Made by a program: the position numbers and the translations under genes. A stretch of 64,000 nt of DNA, from the NCBI GenBank assembly GCA_019843655.1, contig JACDQD010000004.1, forward strand, positions 15,303,853-15,367,852, written 5' to 3'. This DNA is from Lethocerus indicus (lineage: Eukaryota > Arthropoda > Insecta > Hemiptera > Belostomatidae). Under the pieces are notes generated by a model. The model was given only the letters and a program-made list of their open reading frames with translations, was not told the origin of the DNA and did no database searches. Positions 1-14,549 of the stretch are shown here, piece after piece; position 1 is the first letter of the stretch, and each line of letters opens with the position of its first letter.

Positions 1-5
1 AAACT

Positions 6-647
6 TCATACAGAGTTTAGCCTTTCCATTAGTCCTTTCCAAGCTCTTTCAACTTGTTTTTGTGTATATTCAGGTCTCCATAAGGTGCAAAATACTAAGT
101 GTGCATTTGAAACTTGTTCCAAATTGCTTGGTTGTGATGTAATTCGTAATTTTGCTTCTTCATCAGTAAGACCTGTTCTCTCTTTCATTCTCCTTATGGC
201 CTGAAAACGTTTTTTTTTTAAATCCTATTAAACTCAGAAAACCACAAAAAGAAAAATGAAACGAAAATAACAACTAATAAATGAACAAATCATGTTTTTA
301 AATGATTGTGTATGAAACATAACATAAAATACACAACAAACACTGTAATATTTGTGTAAGTGATAAACATGATAGCAGAAATATTAAAAAACATATAAAA
401 CTTAGTCTACAATATTTAATTAACTCCAACAGACATGATATGCAAGAATAAATGCATTATTACAGACATCTAGGCAATATTACTGTTTCTACATAATGCA
501 AAAATATTATACATAAACTTTGTTCCAAATATGATATCTAATAAGATTATTGAAATTTTAACTAAAACATTACAAATACAATTACAAAAAATTCAATTAA
601 GAAAATGCAGTCCATTAAATACTATGAGATATATCCTGAACACATCA

Positions 648-711
<64 letters not shown>

Positions 712-3700
712 CCTACACATTGACGTAAGTTAAAATGGTAATGGAGATAATTATTAAATACACTTCTATAAAATCATTAATGCTCAATTATCTAAGTATA
801 TCATGTATTGGAAAGTGACATTATGCAAAATAAATATATATTATTCATTATATAACTTCAATTCACCCAAACCCTTGTAAAGTCATCGTATGGCATGCTA
901 ATTTTGAAAACATGCACATATTACACATGTATCTAGATATGAATGAATCTTTACAAACAAGAATAAATTACCCAAATATTTTGCAACAAGATATAACATT
1001 ATATTTAAACTAATAACTGTATAAATATTATGTTCCATAACTATTGGTTTCATTAATACTTTTCCTCTTAACATGCATAACGTAGTTAAAATACAAGTAG
1101 TTTTCTTTTATTTTCATTAAGAAACATTATTAAGAAGTCTGGTAAGGCTTCTGATTAATTTTCATGAGCAGTGGAGGAAGTAATCAGTAGCCAGACACTG
1201 TGTGCAAATTAACCCATAGTGGTCTTTGACATTTAGATAACCTTAAACAATACTTATAAAGATAAATGATTTTTTTTTAAATCATCATTCAATCACCTAC
1301 TTCTTCAGGTGGTATGATACAGGCCCAGACTTCATGAAAATGCATGTTCCAACCCGCTTGAATTAAAACCGCTGCTTCCACTACAACTACTTTATAGCCC
1401 TTCTTATAAAATTCCAAAGTCAACTGTTTGGTCCTTTCTAAAATGGCAGACCACAAAAGGTCATTCAATTTATTCAACTGTTCCTATGAGAACAAACAAG
1501 ATGTTAAATTAAACAAATTTAAATTTTTTTATTAATTATTTCACTACATATAATATTAGGTGACAAACATGATGTGAAAACAAAATTATGCAATTATTAT
1601 TTTTCCAGGTATAATTTATTATATTACAATCTCTTTAATTATATTATATATTATTTCTGCTTCACCTAAGCTAATTTAATGTGATTGAAGGTTAAGAAAC
1701 ACAAAGACTCAGGGTACATATTTGATGTGCCCGCAGAAAGAATTAAATTCTCGATTTAATTGGTTCAAAGGTTTGCTGCACGAAACACTCCAGCCCATTG
1801 ACGTACAGGGACCCAGGTGAATAAATATAGAAAATGTTTTTGTTATGAATGCAGGAATAAAAATATTATCTGCTTATAAATAATAAAACACAAAAATTAA
1901 AAAGCCACATTAGCACACGAGCACATGAACACATTTAAATACCATGTAACAAAGCCTAATTCAGAATTTAATACATTGAAAAGAGAAATTCAGTACAACC
2001 AAATTTTTCTTTCTGGAAACCCATGCTTTTTTCCACCAATATTATGATTGCAGTCTGTTTATCAAGAACACAATATAAACATAACGTAAAAAAAATAAAG
2101 AAACCAAGTCATAAGGTTGTTCTAGTTGACAATTACTCAACTTCAAAGGAACCGTTAAGATAAAATAATAATCATATTTTAGAAAAAATAATATTAAAAT
2201 AAAAAATAATATTCATATTTTAAATAGAATAATAATTGTTATTAGTAAGTTATATAACATGCCATAATTCGGACTAAATAACATCATTATAATACCTCAT
2301 TGAAGTTCAATGCTTCTGATTGAAGATGTTTCTGATATTGAACAGTAAGAGTACAATAAGTTTCTTGCATTTCATATAAATTAATGCTTCTATTATTTTA
2401 CGCATAAAAGTATAATTGACTATTAAAAATGGAATGGTAATTTTATTTCAATTTCTGTAACATTATCTTTTTAACTGACATTAGAAAGACCTTAAAATGG
2501 CAGAATTCAATGGGTGGTATGAAACCATTTAACAGTACTAATCAATACATATCTAGGTATGTGTTTTTAGATTGTTCTTACCTTGTTATTGAACACAATT
2601 TTCCCCAGGGCGTTCCTGTCAATATGTCCATCAGATGCGATGACAGAGTCACCAAATTGGTTAATAATACTAATGTGAGCAGGCTGACCTTTATTGTACA
2701 GTTGGTGTGCAATTGAATCACAATTAATAATGCCTGCACCTAAATTCTGAAGACGTTGAGCTATTGATGATTTACCACTTGCTATGCCACCAGTAAGGCC
2801 AATAACATAAGGCGCAGCAGGTAAATTAGGTGAATGCTGAAAAATAATTTGATTTTTCCCTTTAAACATAAAGAAATTCTTGAATTTGAAAAATGTTTAA
2901 TAACCACAAACTTAAGTAATAAAAAAATTACATTAAAACACCCTAAAATCCAAATTTCTAATGAATAAATTTAAGGTCATGGAATAAAATCCAAATAATT
3001 TTTAATAAAAAGCCTACAAGTTTCAAGAGAAGTCCATTCTTTTAATGAAAATAAGGTTGAAATTTAAAAAACCAAGCCAAAAAATGGATATTTCATTGTG
3101 TTGATAGTTTTTTAGTGTACATTTTTCTATTTCTATATATTAGATATTTGTGAAAACATTATCCATCTTATTAAACAGGAGTTCCCCATACTGTTAAATA
3201 ATTTATATCAGATGAATTAAACTAGCAGTAACGTTTCAAATTCATCTACTTAACAAATATAGTTTACCTCTGGTTCCCGAATCCTTGTACCGAGCAAACG
3301 AAGCCTACAGTTACTAGAACTTATTTTGTCTTCCTCTTCATCATCTAGTTTAATATCATTGACTAATTCTACACTATGAATAGCTAAGGGTTTAAGGCCA
3401 TTTGTTAGGCGTAATTCATTTACTTTTGATCCACCACCAACTGTTTCAGCACTAACTATTAGCATCTGCAATATAATAATGATGTCAAAATATGTATAAT
3501 CCTCTGTACTTAATATTTGCGAGGTCAAATATTCAGAAAATACTTACTTCAAATGAAGGATCACTTTTTGTAGGACCATACATATCAGATATTTCAACTA
3601 TGTTATAATCTAAATTGGGCTCAATATCCTCAAGAAATTCCCTGACATTTTGTATACGTACTTCACATGGTTCTATCAACTCCCAGAGCTTTTTTGCTAT

Positions 3701-4370
3701 AGATAAAATGATAAAAAAAATTAAAATTAAATAATATATCAGTTAAAAAGCCACAACCATAAAATAAAAAGGGTAGCTTACTTCTTATCATTGCTGTATT
3801 TGTAATACCCACTGTTAATTTTTTGTTACATCTAATAACTGCTTCACTGAGCAATATTTTATGGCCTGCATGTAACCGATCAAATGTCCCACCAAGAACA
3901 ACATTATCATATAAATCAGAATTGTTTGTCTTTGTTCCTAGATCAAATTGATCTTGTTCAAGATCATCATCTAGAGCAATAAGTTCACAATTGGGTGTCC
4001 TATTTTGTACACAACTCATTACAAAACCTCGCATTTGATCTTGGTTTAACAACTGGTCAAAATAAACGACTTCTACAGGTGATTTGGTAGTAATTTTATA
4101 CAATTCTGGATCTCTGATACTGCTCAATAAAACCCTAACATCTAAATGATTACAATAAATTGTTTCCGAATAAAAATTTATAACTGAAGGACTAAAAAAG
4201 GGTGGATGAATTTGAACAAATTTGACAGACTTTGGCTCTGGAGTTCTTAAACGCTTTTCAGGAAAAAACTGTATATAGAGCGTACTTTTTATTTCCTTCT
4301 GTATTCGAGGTATTAATCTGACAAACTTCTTGGGATTCGTCACTACTAACATACCGGTTTTGGTCATCAT
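6..4370 (-). CDS. COASY: Bifunctional coenzyme A synthase (phosphopantetheine adenylyltransferase / dephospho-CoA kinase), complete
   Basis: Catalyses the last two steps of CoA synthesis: 4'-phosphopantetheine adenylylation, then dephospho-CoA phosphorylation. Seen: six exons (4370-3782, 3696-3548, 3465-3268, 2836-2582, 1483-1301, 200-6), all with GT-AG introns, closing in frame to 522 codons plus TGA at 6-8; the human enzyme is 564 residues. The nucleotidyltransferase signature GGTFDRLHAGHK lies at residues 160-171 and the kinase P-loop GLTGGIASGKSS at about 325-336. The C-terminal exon reads like the family end (TLWRPEYTQKQVERAW). The start is the first Met of exon 1 (MMTKTG); the second Met at codon 2 is equally possible. 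The first ~150 residues are poorly conserved, as in animal COASY generally. A (TA)n tract lies in the last intron. Family assignment is firm; mitochondrial association is known for animal COASY but no clear targeting peptide is visible here. Confidence 0.95.
651..707. repeat. (TA)n microsatellite
   Basis: Uninterrupted TA dinucleotide tract of about 57 bp inside the last intron of COASY (201-1300). The rest of that intron is AT-rich sequence with nothing recognisable. Confidence 0.97.
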
Positions 4371-6986
4371 CTATATTTCTTATGGCTAACAACAGAGACT
4401 ATAAAGATAACAGATTGACTGCAGTACACAAAATCATAAATCCTTATTAACGGTCCCGCTCTTATCTCTTATTTTCGACCCTCACTTATCATTTTCTTAT
4501 AAAACCGCCCAAAATTACATACAATTGTGAAAAAATTAATATTGACTTGTTAGCGCACACGAAATCGAACCTCCATTCGTATTCTAAAACGAACAGACGA
4601 TGCCAAGAAAAATATTTCAAAAGGTGAAGGTTATAAATTGTGATACAAGGAACGAAAGATAAGAAGGGTGAGAGAACAACAGAGGTTTATTTCTACCTTC
4701 TGTGCCCACTACCGCTCTTCGTACAACCTCGGTTTTGTACAATACGAACATTTTACGTCTGCATTCCAAAACAGTCGTTCTTTATTTCCTTTTTAAGGTT
4801 AAAAATAGTGAAATTTATGAATGATATTTTGTATAATTGATAATAGGTGGCTTGCAAAATAATATCAAACAAAACTCTTAAAAGAGTTAGCAAAAAGTGA
4901 GTGATAAGTAACAAAATATTTCTTCTGTTTTTTAAATAAAATACGGTTGTGTCTCATATTTTTCAGAACGGTTTCATACTTTTTCCAACAGAAATATTTC
5001 TTCATAGAGAAGTTACGCCCTCGGGGTTTTGCGGGTTTCAGTGAAAAGATTTTTGCAATCTTACGCAGTTTGAAAAGTTGAACCTATGTTAAACATTGAA
5101 CTTGAATCATATGACTTTTTCAATCATAGTAGAGTATATATTTAATACATTTCTAATAACTGTACAGACGCATTTAGAAATTCGTTACTAAGTTGCGTTC
5201 GTTAAGTGACTTGCAACGTGGTGTTTAAAAATAAAATCGATGAAAAAGTGATAGGAATTGAATTGATAAAAAAATGTTGATTATATTACTGCACATTTAT
5301 GAATCTATTACATCTGAAGGTGCGAAATGGAAGAAATATCACCTTTAAATAGAAATGACCAGGTTGTTACTTTTCATCCCAAAAGAATGTAGCTGATACA
5401 AACTTCTTTAATAATAAATGAGGGAAGATCATCACAATAATCAGGGTCTGGTGACTAAGATGATGGAACCAGTAAGACTTCTGCAACGTCCAAAGCAGAT
5501 AACACCAGAGAGGGCCCTGTATACTGGGTGGTGGGTTATCACTAATCCTACCAGGATTTGGAGGAATAGTCCCATATTATTGGGAACCAACCCTTAACTG
5601 ATGATATAGGCGGTATCCCTATTAAAGTTATTTCATTTTGCTGGTGTATGTCTTTGACCATTTACTTTATACATTATGAACAGAGGACATAAATGTTACT
5701 TAATTTGGGCTGACTATTAAGATAATTATAACCCAAAACCTCATTACTATTTTATAAAGGAGTTCTGGAATGTTTATTTTATTTCAGAAGCCCTAAGAAG
5801 CAGAAATTCACTGTGGTTCCTTCACTCCACCTTGCAATACAACATAGGTCTATACATGCATCCATTCGCACCCTCATTCTCAATCACCACATTATACAGA
5901 AACCAAAATTTTACAAGTGAAAACTGATTGTGAAGAGAATAGATCACAGTTGGAATCAGTAAGAACTAAATAATAATAATTCCCTAAAAACAATAAAAAA
6001 GCAGTTCATGTGTAATTTATGAATACAGCAATGAAATTAACTGAAAAAAAATATATTTGCAAATTAAAAGATAAATGCAGATAATCGACCATAATTACAA
6101 TACAGAAAAATTTAATTTTGTATTACCTTTAATGATAAAAGCAATGAGGAAAGGATAGGTAGGTGCTCCAATAATTTATTCATAGTCCTAGTTTACAAAA
6201 CTACAATATAATGCATGCCTCTTTAAAATGAAACAACGAATCGAGAAAAAATATATATACAGACAGAAAAATAATGAATATGGCTCAAGATCATCTGATT
6301 CTTGTTTTGCTATAAGATAACACTAAGGCAAAACAGAATAAAAAGAATCCTACATTGCATAATAAAAACAAAAAAATATACAGTGATATATTAGTTTACA
6401 CATGCATCTGTAAAGTTTAACTATTACAAACAATCAATTCTGTCAATAGTAACCTTATTATTTACTAGTTTAAACTAGTAGTAGTTTTAATTTTAAAAAC
6501 AATTTGCCAGTACTGCACATACTAAATGTTTTATATTATAAAGCAATTAAAGAAAATAGTAGTCATTTACAATTATACCAAAGTCAATGTTACAAATCTT
6601 GTATTAATATTTTCCTACCCTCTTGACAAATATTCATGATAAATGAGTTTCCCCCTAAGTATGATTCACATTTATTGTCATACTGTCAACTATTAGTTTA
6701 ACAATTAGTGAATTTAACCTTCTATACAAAGAAAAACATAACTTAGTCAAATCAATAAACATTTTATTACATTCAAGTTACAATAGAAATTAGAAAGACC
6801 TATTATCAAGGAGAAGGCTCCCTACTATTTCAAATGTAAAAAAATCATTCTTCAAAACAAAATATGTATGTATTTATTTAAAATAATATGTTATATTAAA
6901 TGCCAATTACATAAAAAAATTAAGGTAAGTTGTTGCTCCATTACAAAGTTTACACTTACAATGATTTATCCCAAATTCTTCAATAT
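4371..6986. other. Intergenic spacer between COASY start and SF3B1 end
   Basis: About 2.6 kb with no homologue of a known gene. It holds the putative COASY promoter (just above 4370), the small plus-strand ORF at 5418-5597, and the 3' UTR of SF3B1 on its right side. A TTTATT (AATAAA on the minus strand) at 6873-6878 lies about 110 bp past the SF3B1 stop and is a candidate poly(A) signal. The remainder is AT-rich and unremarkable. Confidence 0.6.
5418..5597 (+). CDS. Small ORF, 59 codons, hypothetical
   Basis: ATG at 5418 directly follows an in-frame TAA (5415-5417) and the frame runs to TAA at 5595-5597. The product is basic and tryptophan-rich, with the stretch RALYTGWWVITNPTRIW in its second half and no signal peptide or membrane segment. 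Local composition is less AT-rich than the surroundings, which is why it stands out. It lies on the plus strand in the spacer upstream of COASY, so it could be a short gene, the 3' exon of a spliced gene starting nearer COASY, or a fragment of a mobile element. I do not recognise the protein. Confidence 0.3.
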   Translation: MREDHHNNQGLVTKMMEPVRLLQRPKQITPERALYTGWWVITNPTRIWRNSPILLGTNP

Positions 6987-9900
6987 TTAAAGAATATAGT
7001 CTAATTCATATCTTATATACTGGTTTTTCGGATCATTGTGTATCCTAGGATATCCTGCCACAAGTGTGTCTTGCCCTCCTATGTATAGTGAATTGTAGAT
7101 TTTCCAATATACATCTCGTACCTTTCGTGCTGGGTGAAACAAGCCCTGTAATATAAATTTTCAATGAGTTTGAAAATGTTTATTAAATGAAAAAATATTC
7201 AATTTAAATTACATTATTTAAACATTATAAATGTCTCTTAAGCTTAAGTTTTATTTATATAAACAGATACCTGCAATGTGTATTGCAAAATTTTAATTGG
7301 TCCAAGAGCAACTCTTAAACCTTCAACAGCATCCATGAAAGCTTGCACCAAATGTGGAGATGTTTCAAATATATTTGGCCAAACGTAATTCAACAGGTGG
7401 ATAAGTGCATCCTCACAACCAAAACCATAAACACCTAAAGCCATATGTTTGATGGCAGCACATGCTGTCTGTCTATGCACCAGGTCCCTGTTGAACCAAA
7501 TTATAATTTTAGAAAATTAATAAAGTATTTATCGCAACAGAATATTTGTTAAACTCACAATAAAAAGTAAAAAATAAATAAATGAAAATATTTAAAAAGT
7601 TAGCATGCAGTTAATCAATTTAAATAATTTATATAGTTCTGTATAATAAAAAGATGTATATTAAATAAGTAAATAACCTGTCCATAAGTGCATCTTCCAG
7701 CAAAGGAGTGACAGCGTATATGTAATCCTTTCCCATTTCTCCAATATACTCAAAGAGAAATGAAAGTGATTTGAGGACTCCATTTTGTACATTTAGTTCT
7801 GGCACTCTGTATTCATTCATAAGGGCAGGAAGCACAGTGAACGGTGAACATGTTTCAGCTACAATGGCTATCGCCACTGTAGTACATACTCTGTTCTGAC
7901 GTTCTTGTACTTTTAGGTTGTTTAACAGTGTTGCAAGGACATCATGAGGCCTGTCATAATGAATTATTATTAGTTACTTGCAAATGGTTTTTCATTCAAT
8001 ATATTATTTAAAACAAACATTGATAAATACAGCAAGAATTGTACATTTAAAATAAAATCTTTTAAGAAGAACACATAAAAACGATAAAATATAAAACCGA
8101 ATCCAACTTTGCTAACCACTTTATACAGTGTTAGCCACTTTGGATGTTTTTTGAGCGTCCTCACTGCACTGTCACTGTCACATGTACTGGATGCACAAAA
8201 ATTTTGCTACTGACAATACTACAAGTCACAGTGACAGTTCAGTGAGGATGCACAAACAACTTCCAAAGTGACCAACCACACTACTGAAGATGGCAAATAG
8301 CCGAAACCGATCTAGCAAAAGACCAAACCAGCGAGAGGAGACAGAAACACCTGAAATCTACAGTATAGAATTTCTACATTTAACAGATACATAATTTCAG
8401 TATCCTGAAAAATTTATACAATGGCAGAAGTTGAACTGTAGAAATTTTTGATTAATACATTTGAAAAATAAATATACAGGTACAAAACGCAATATACTGC
8501 ATTTATATTTTCATTAAGACTTTCACACAAGTGCTTCAAAGACAGAACAGATACAATATAATTTATTTTCTTAATTTGGTCATAAAAGGAAACACACACA
8601 CATCAGTTGTTAAGATGGCATTATACTGTAATTTCGCTTTGTAATCAGAAGAATTACAGAATTCATAAGAGTTAAGTTTCATTAAAAAACTGATAAGATT
8701 GATGTAGACATACCCAATAGCTTTGGCAATATAACCAAATGTATTAACAGTTGCTCTTCTAATAGCCTTTTTGTGAGCTTTAAGAAGTTCCAGAAGTTCA
8801 AAACAGATTCTCATCCATTCACGAGCTGAAACATATTCTGGGCCACGATCAGCAATACGGCCAACCAAGTCAATACAATTTTCTTGCACCTGAAAACAAA
8901 TATATTGAAATTCTATAATTTATATTAACACCTTACTGTATATTTAAAATAATCCAAATCCAAAAAATTTCAGAAAAGAAATTAAATGAATTACAATGTT
9001 AAATTTAAAGGTATGAATTAAATTTCACTAATTTATATGTTCTAGGACTGAACAATATTCATAATCCTTTTTATTTTAACAGGGGTGGTCTTTACGATTT
9101 TTCTCTTCATAACATTCTATATTATTATTATAATTTCATTTCATGAATGTATATCATTTATCATTTGATGTGTAGAAGTCAGAAGAACTAATCAAAATGA
9201 CAGTAACCATGCTATAGGAGATGTTATTATTTAATTCCTGGAATGCAATATTATTCATTCAATTTGCATAATTTTGTAAAGTTTCTTTTAAACAAATTCC
9301 AAATTGCCCCAATTAATAAATGAGTTGACAATGTTTTTAGTTAGCAATTTTTTACTTAAAAAATTATAATTTACAATTTATGTTATATATAAAAACCAGA
9401 ATGTTTTGAAAGAAAGAAATATTAATAAAGTAAAGTAACTAGATATGTTGAATTTAAACAACTTGCCTTTTCATGTCTGTTCTTCAGGATAGGTGTAAGA
9501 CGCGGTAATAAATCCTTTATGGGTGGTGTCATTTTTGTCATTCCAATAACATTAACAATGGCTTTCAGAGCACCTAGTATGCTGCCTAAAACTTCAGGAT
9601 ATTCTTCACCGAGATATTCATACAAAACAACTCCTAGATGACCCATGAGTTTCTCCTAAAATAAAATAAGTTAATTTTAAACCAAATGATGATAATAATA
9701 TTAATATATAAGGACAATTTTTTCTTCCGTATTAAAAATGTGTTAAAGGTGTGGTAAATGTCAGTGTTATAATGACCAATATGCTCTTACTGCCAAGTAT
9801 TTCCATAATGAAAAATAAGTCATAAGAAAATTATATATAGAATAGAATTAGAGGTACTTACTTCTTGACATGTTTTCATAACAACTGCAATTCTAGAAAT

Positions 9901-11766
9901 CAAATCAGCTGCCTGTTGACGAACTTTGGCTGATTTGTTGTTTAATCTCCATAGTATAGTACCACATATCTGGGGTAAATAGGGTTTAACTCTTTTGCCT
10001 AACTGATTCACTATTGTTCCAAATCCATTAAGCATTACAACGTCCTTTGAGCAATATAAAAAAAAAATAGCATAATAATTGTCTTGATGATTCAAATAAC
10101 AATTTGCCAGCCATATGACATATAAAACATAATCAATTTTAAAAGTATGGTATTTGTGATTTGAATTGAATATTTCTGTTCCAAATATGATACGAGTTCT
10201 AATTGTAGAATGTCCTGGAGGGGAAGAGGTGATGTGGTCCCACATCTATTTTTTTTATCTAAGGTAACAATATAATGTACTCATTCATTGTATTTAACTA
10301 CAAAGTCAGATTTAAAGTCAGACAGTATGATGATCTTCAATATGAAGAACAGGAACCAAAATGTATACTATCTCTAATGACTGTCATTAATAAATGATGT
10401 GAAATCATTTATACTATTTCGAGACTAGAAATAAAATGTCTTCATACCTCTGTTGTTTGCTCTTGAAATGCATACAATATACCATCAATAAGTTGTTCTT
10501 CTAGTCTACTATCAATATCAGCAGCTCCAAGGTTACCCATTATTTTTTCTATACTTTCCATAACCATTTTTCGATACTGTTCATTTTCATCTTTCAAATC
10601 ATCAACTACCCGGTTGATAATTTCACTGGCCCCTACTTTATTAGCTATTTCAACAGTAGTATCTACAAGCTGAAATGAAATAATGAAACCAAATTAGAAG
10701 AATAAAAAAGTTAATATAAAAAACAAAATAATAACACATAACATAAACAACAAAATACGTCTCATGCACATATCCACATGTCTGTGCATACGATTGTATA
10801 TAAATACAGTTAGAATAACTGAATAAACATTAATAAACTAATATACATTAATCCAGGCATGTGAGTGCATGTACATATAAAATTATTAACAGGAATACAG
10901 ATTTATATTTGAAAAACAATATAATAAATTAGTTTGACAACTCTAATATTTGATTGTAAATATAATAGATATTATTTATGTTATCACTGATGTAATTTAC
11001 CTGTCTGTAATTTCTTCGATCCAGAGCCATTCTGTGATTCCAAAAATGCTTAAAGAAATGAGGAAGAATTTCATCTTTTATATACTGTGATTCAACACCA
11101 TCTGTACCACAACATTGTTTCACTACCTAAAGAAGCATAATATGAAATTTATTTACTGAGAAATGTTAATTTTCAATATATATATAAAAATATATTATAA
11201 AACTGCAATTATACACATGTGTAATTGTAATCAAGGTTTGATTCTACATAAAAAAGTACCTTTAGGACAATTTTTTTCATTTCTTCATCAGGAGACTGGA
11301 ATTCTCGAATCAGGATAAGCATAACTTCTCTGGTATAATAATTTGCATATTCAGCATCCATAAGAGGTATTAAGTAACCAATGGCTTTAAGGAAAGCTGC
11401 CAAACCCTACAAGGAAATAAACAAACATTTGAAATATAAATAAATTAATTGTGATTATAAAACGCAATCAATAATTAAGTTTTATGTCCTTTATAAAATT
11501 GCCCACCTTGCCTCTGTGAGTACGAATACCTTTCCAAAGTGGTTTCAGAACAGAGTCAAAGCTTTCAATACCATAAGGAGTAGCAGCTTCTGCCAAAGCA
11601 GCCATAGCAAGAGCAGTAATTGTACGAACTTTCTGTTGTTCGTCAACTAGACCATGTTCAATAATCTCAACTAAACTTTTCAAATGAGGAAGGATGGCAC
11701 AACCCATCAATATGGCTATCTGTTGCACAATCTTTATACCTAAAATTGGAAGATATACCAGTCAAT

Positions 11767-11828
<62 letters not shown>

Positions 11829-14473
11829 ATTCAGTGAAATTTGCTTCTGAGTTTTATTCAAGAGCAAATTTTAATTTATAGATAAATCAAGAAACTGTTA
11901 GATTAGTATAATTTATTGCATACAACTGCATATAAGACCAAAAAATTACTGACCAGTGTGCCTAGCTTGCCAGGATTTCTTACTCCTGCAAACTGCCTTT
12001 AAGAAGGGAAGTAGTGAAGGTATTCCAAGGGCAGAAGCAACAACAGCAAATGCCCTTGCAGTTGTGTTACGGACGTATTCATCAATATTATCAATATCAG
12101 GTCTCATTGTTGAAATCATTGTTGCTAGTCCAGCTGCTTTAGCAAGATTAGAAATTATTTCACGTCCTTCAACACGGGCATAATAATCTTCATCAATCAA
12201 GAGAGGTTCAATCACTACTAGGATCTGTTTAAATAAGAAAAAGTTACAGTATTGGAACAGATGATTTTTACAAAAAGAGAATATATAGTAATTGATCTAG
12301 ATTCAGAAATGATAATTTATTTTGCTCATGTCAACATTTCATTGTGTTCAATTTAACATGAAAACTAATAATTTAAAGGTTAATTTCACTTTTTCAATCA
12401 AATCTGACCTACTTTGTTAAACCCAAAATAAGAAACACCAGGAGTGTAGGAGTACATATCTTAAAAAAGTACAGGCTTCTGTCACTATTTAACAAATTAA
12501 AATGCTCAAATAATGGCATTTCACTTGTTGGTTTTTAAGTGCTACAGACATGAGAGGTTTTGAAGATTTCTAATATCTCTCTGTTTTATCTGGAAATAGG
12601 AAACAAATTGACCATTGTCATGGCCAGCCCAATGACCAGATGATAGTGTTCATCCTATTCTATCCTCTTAAGCACTCAAGAAATTGATACTGGTTAAAGC
12701 TGATATTGTCCTTGTGCCAAGGCAAGCAAGTGAATGGAGAATGATATCACCCGATTCATATTTTCTCCTCATTATACCTAAATTTATCAATACACAGTAT
12801 GCTATATTATGCTAATTCATTGTTGCTGTATGGTACACTACACCAAGCCTTAATTTTCTTGTATGAGCTGGGGCATATTCCGTGCTTCCACTTGTTTGAC
12901 CTAAGCTGATCTTTTAAATGAATTTAACCTATGCATCCAGATGTAACCACCGAGATATAATGGCCCCCATGAAACTTCTCATTTCTTATTACAAGTACAT
13001 TGAATATTAACTTTAATTAAATTCTTGAATTTGTATCATACAAATTACAGTATTTTACCTTGTGAACATAAGGTCTAACTAAATCATCCAATTTGTAAAG
13101 TATTCTGTCAATGACTTTGACAAGTAGATGTCTCTCTTGATCCTCCAATGTAGGTGACATAAGTAATGGTAATATCTGATTGAATAACGGGCCAGCTCCA
13201 AATTCTCGTGCTTTGTCTGTGATCTGTCTCAATGCAGCTTTCCTCATTGGAGGAGTACCATTCTTTATTTTCAACAAAAGTCTCATAATTTTCCTTTCTT
13301 TCTGTTCTTCAGGTGACAATGATTCCTCATCCACATCAACCTACAGCAAGAATTATTATTAATGAAATTAAAATTTATATCAAGACATATATTAATAATT
13401 CCACTCTTGCTCAGACAAGTTGATTTTACCAAGAGTTTGTCAAAGTACTGTGCATCTTCTGGTTTTAGGAAAGGTAAATTTCCTTTGGGTTGGTTATCGA
13501 CATATTTTGCACTCTTGTCCTCTTGTTGAATGAAGAATCCTTGTGGAGTTTGTGCAATTGGTGTTGGAGTTGCAGTCAATTTTCTTGCAGGAGTACGTAT
13601 TGGAATATACCCTGAAATTATTGCAACAAAGTTTATAAATGAATACACCCGAATTACTAGGGGACCCTCTTAAAAAATTACTCTTTTTTTGTTTCATAAG
13701 AATTTTAATTAGACAAAATTACCTGCAGGAGGATTAAGAATTTTATAACCAGGTGGGAACATTGAATCTAGCTCCTCATCAGTTAGTGGTCTGTTTCGTT
13801 CATCAATTTCCCTTTCCCAACGGTAGGCTTGCAACTGTTCAGGTGTCATGGTCATCAGATGGCCTATATACAAACATTATAATTGAAAGTATTTTCTAAT
13901 GTATGAATAAAAATTTCACTTTTCAAGATAAATTAGCATGGATTTTATTGCAGTAGCATCCATAAATTATGAAACTTCAAACAACCAAAATTTTAACACA
14001 TTCAAAATTACAAGATGGTAAATTTACCTGGTGTAGGTGTAGCCATGGTCATAGCCTTTTGACCTGTTGGTGTAACACTAGGTGCAATGAGAGGGGTAGC
14101 AACAGCAGTTGCAGGAGTAGATGGTGTCATACCACCTCCTGGAGTGGCCCCACTGGTTGGAGTTTCATCCCATCTTGACCTCCGTTTACTTGCGCTTGGA
14201 GTTGGTGTATCCTGTTGGAAAACTAACTATGTATATCACATGACATTATATCATTTCAACAATTAATTTTATAAATAGATTTGCTCATAATCCCCTGCTT
14301 CCCATCCTTCAAAACTTGCACCCCTTTGGGTTTACCTAGGTTATACAGCATATACATCAATGGTTTACTGTGTCTAATTCTCCTAAGTAGGGCCTGATTC
14401 AATTGCGGCAAGAGTACACGAAAGTTGCAGTGTACATTGTCTGCAGAAGATATACATACATCTGCAGAAGGTG

Positions 14474-14549
<76 letters not shown>

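Noticed and set aside
8284..8307. CTGAAGA-stem-GAAAC at 8284-8307 resembling a hammerhead ribozyme core
   Set aside because: The middle stem is only 3 bp with a misplaced base, and I could not find the partner strands for the other two stems or a cleavage site. The second copy at 18213 does not keep the core.
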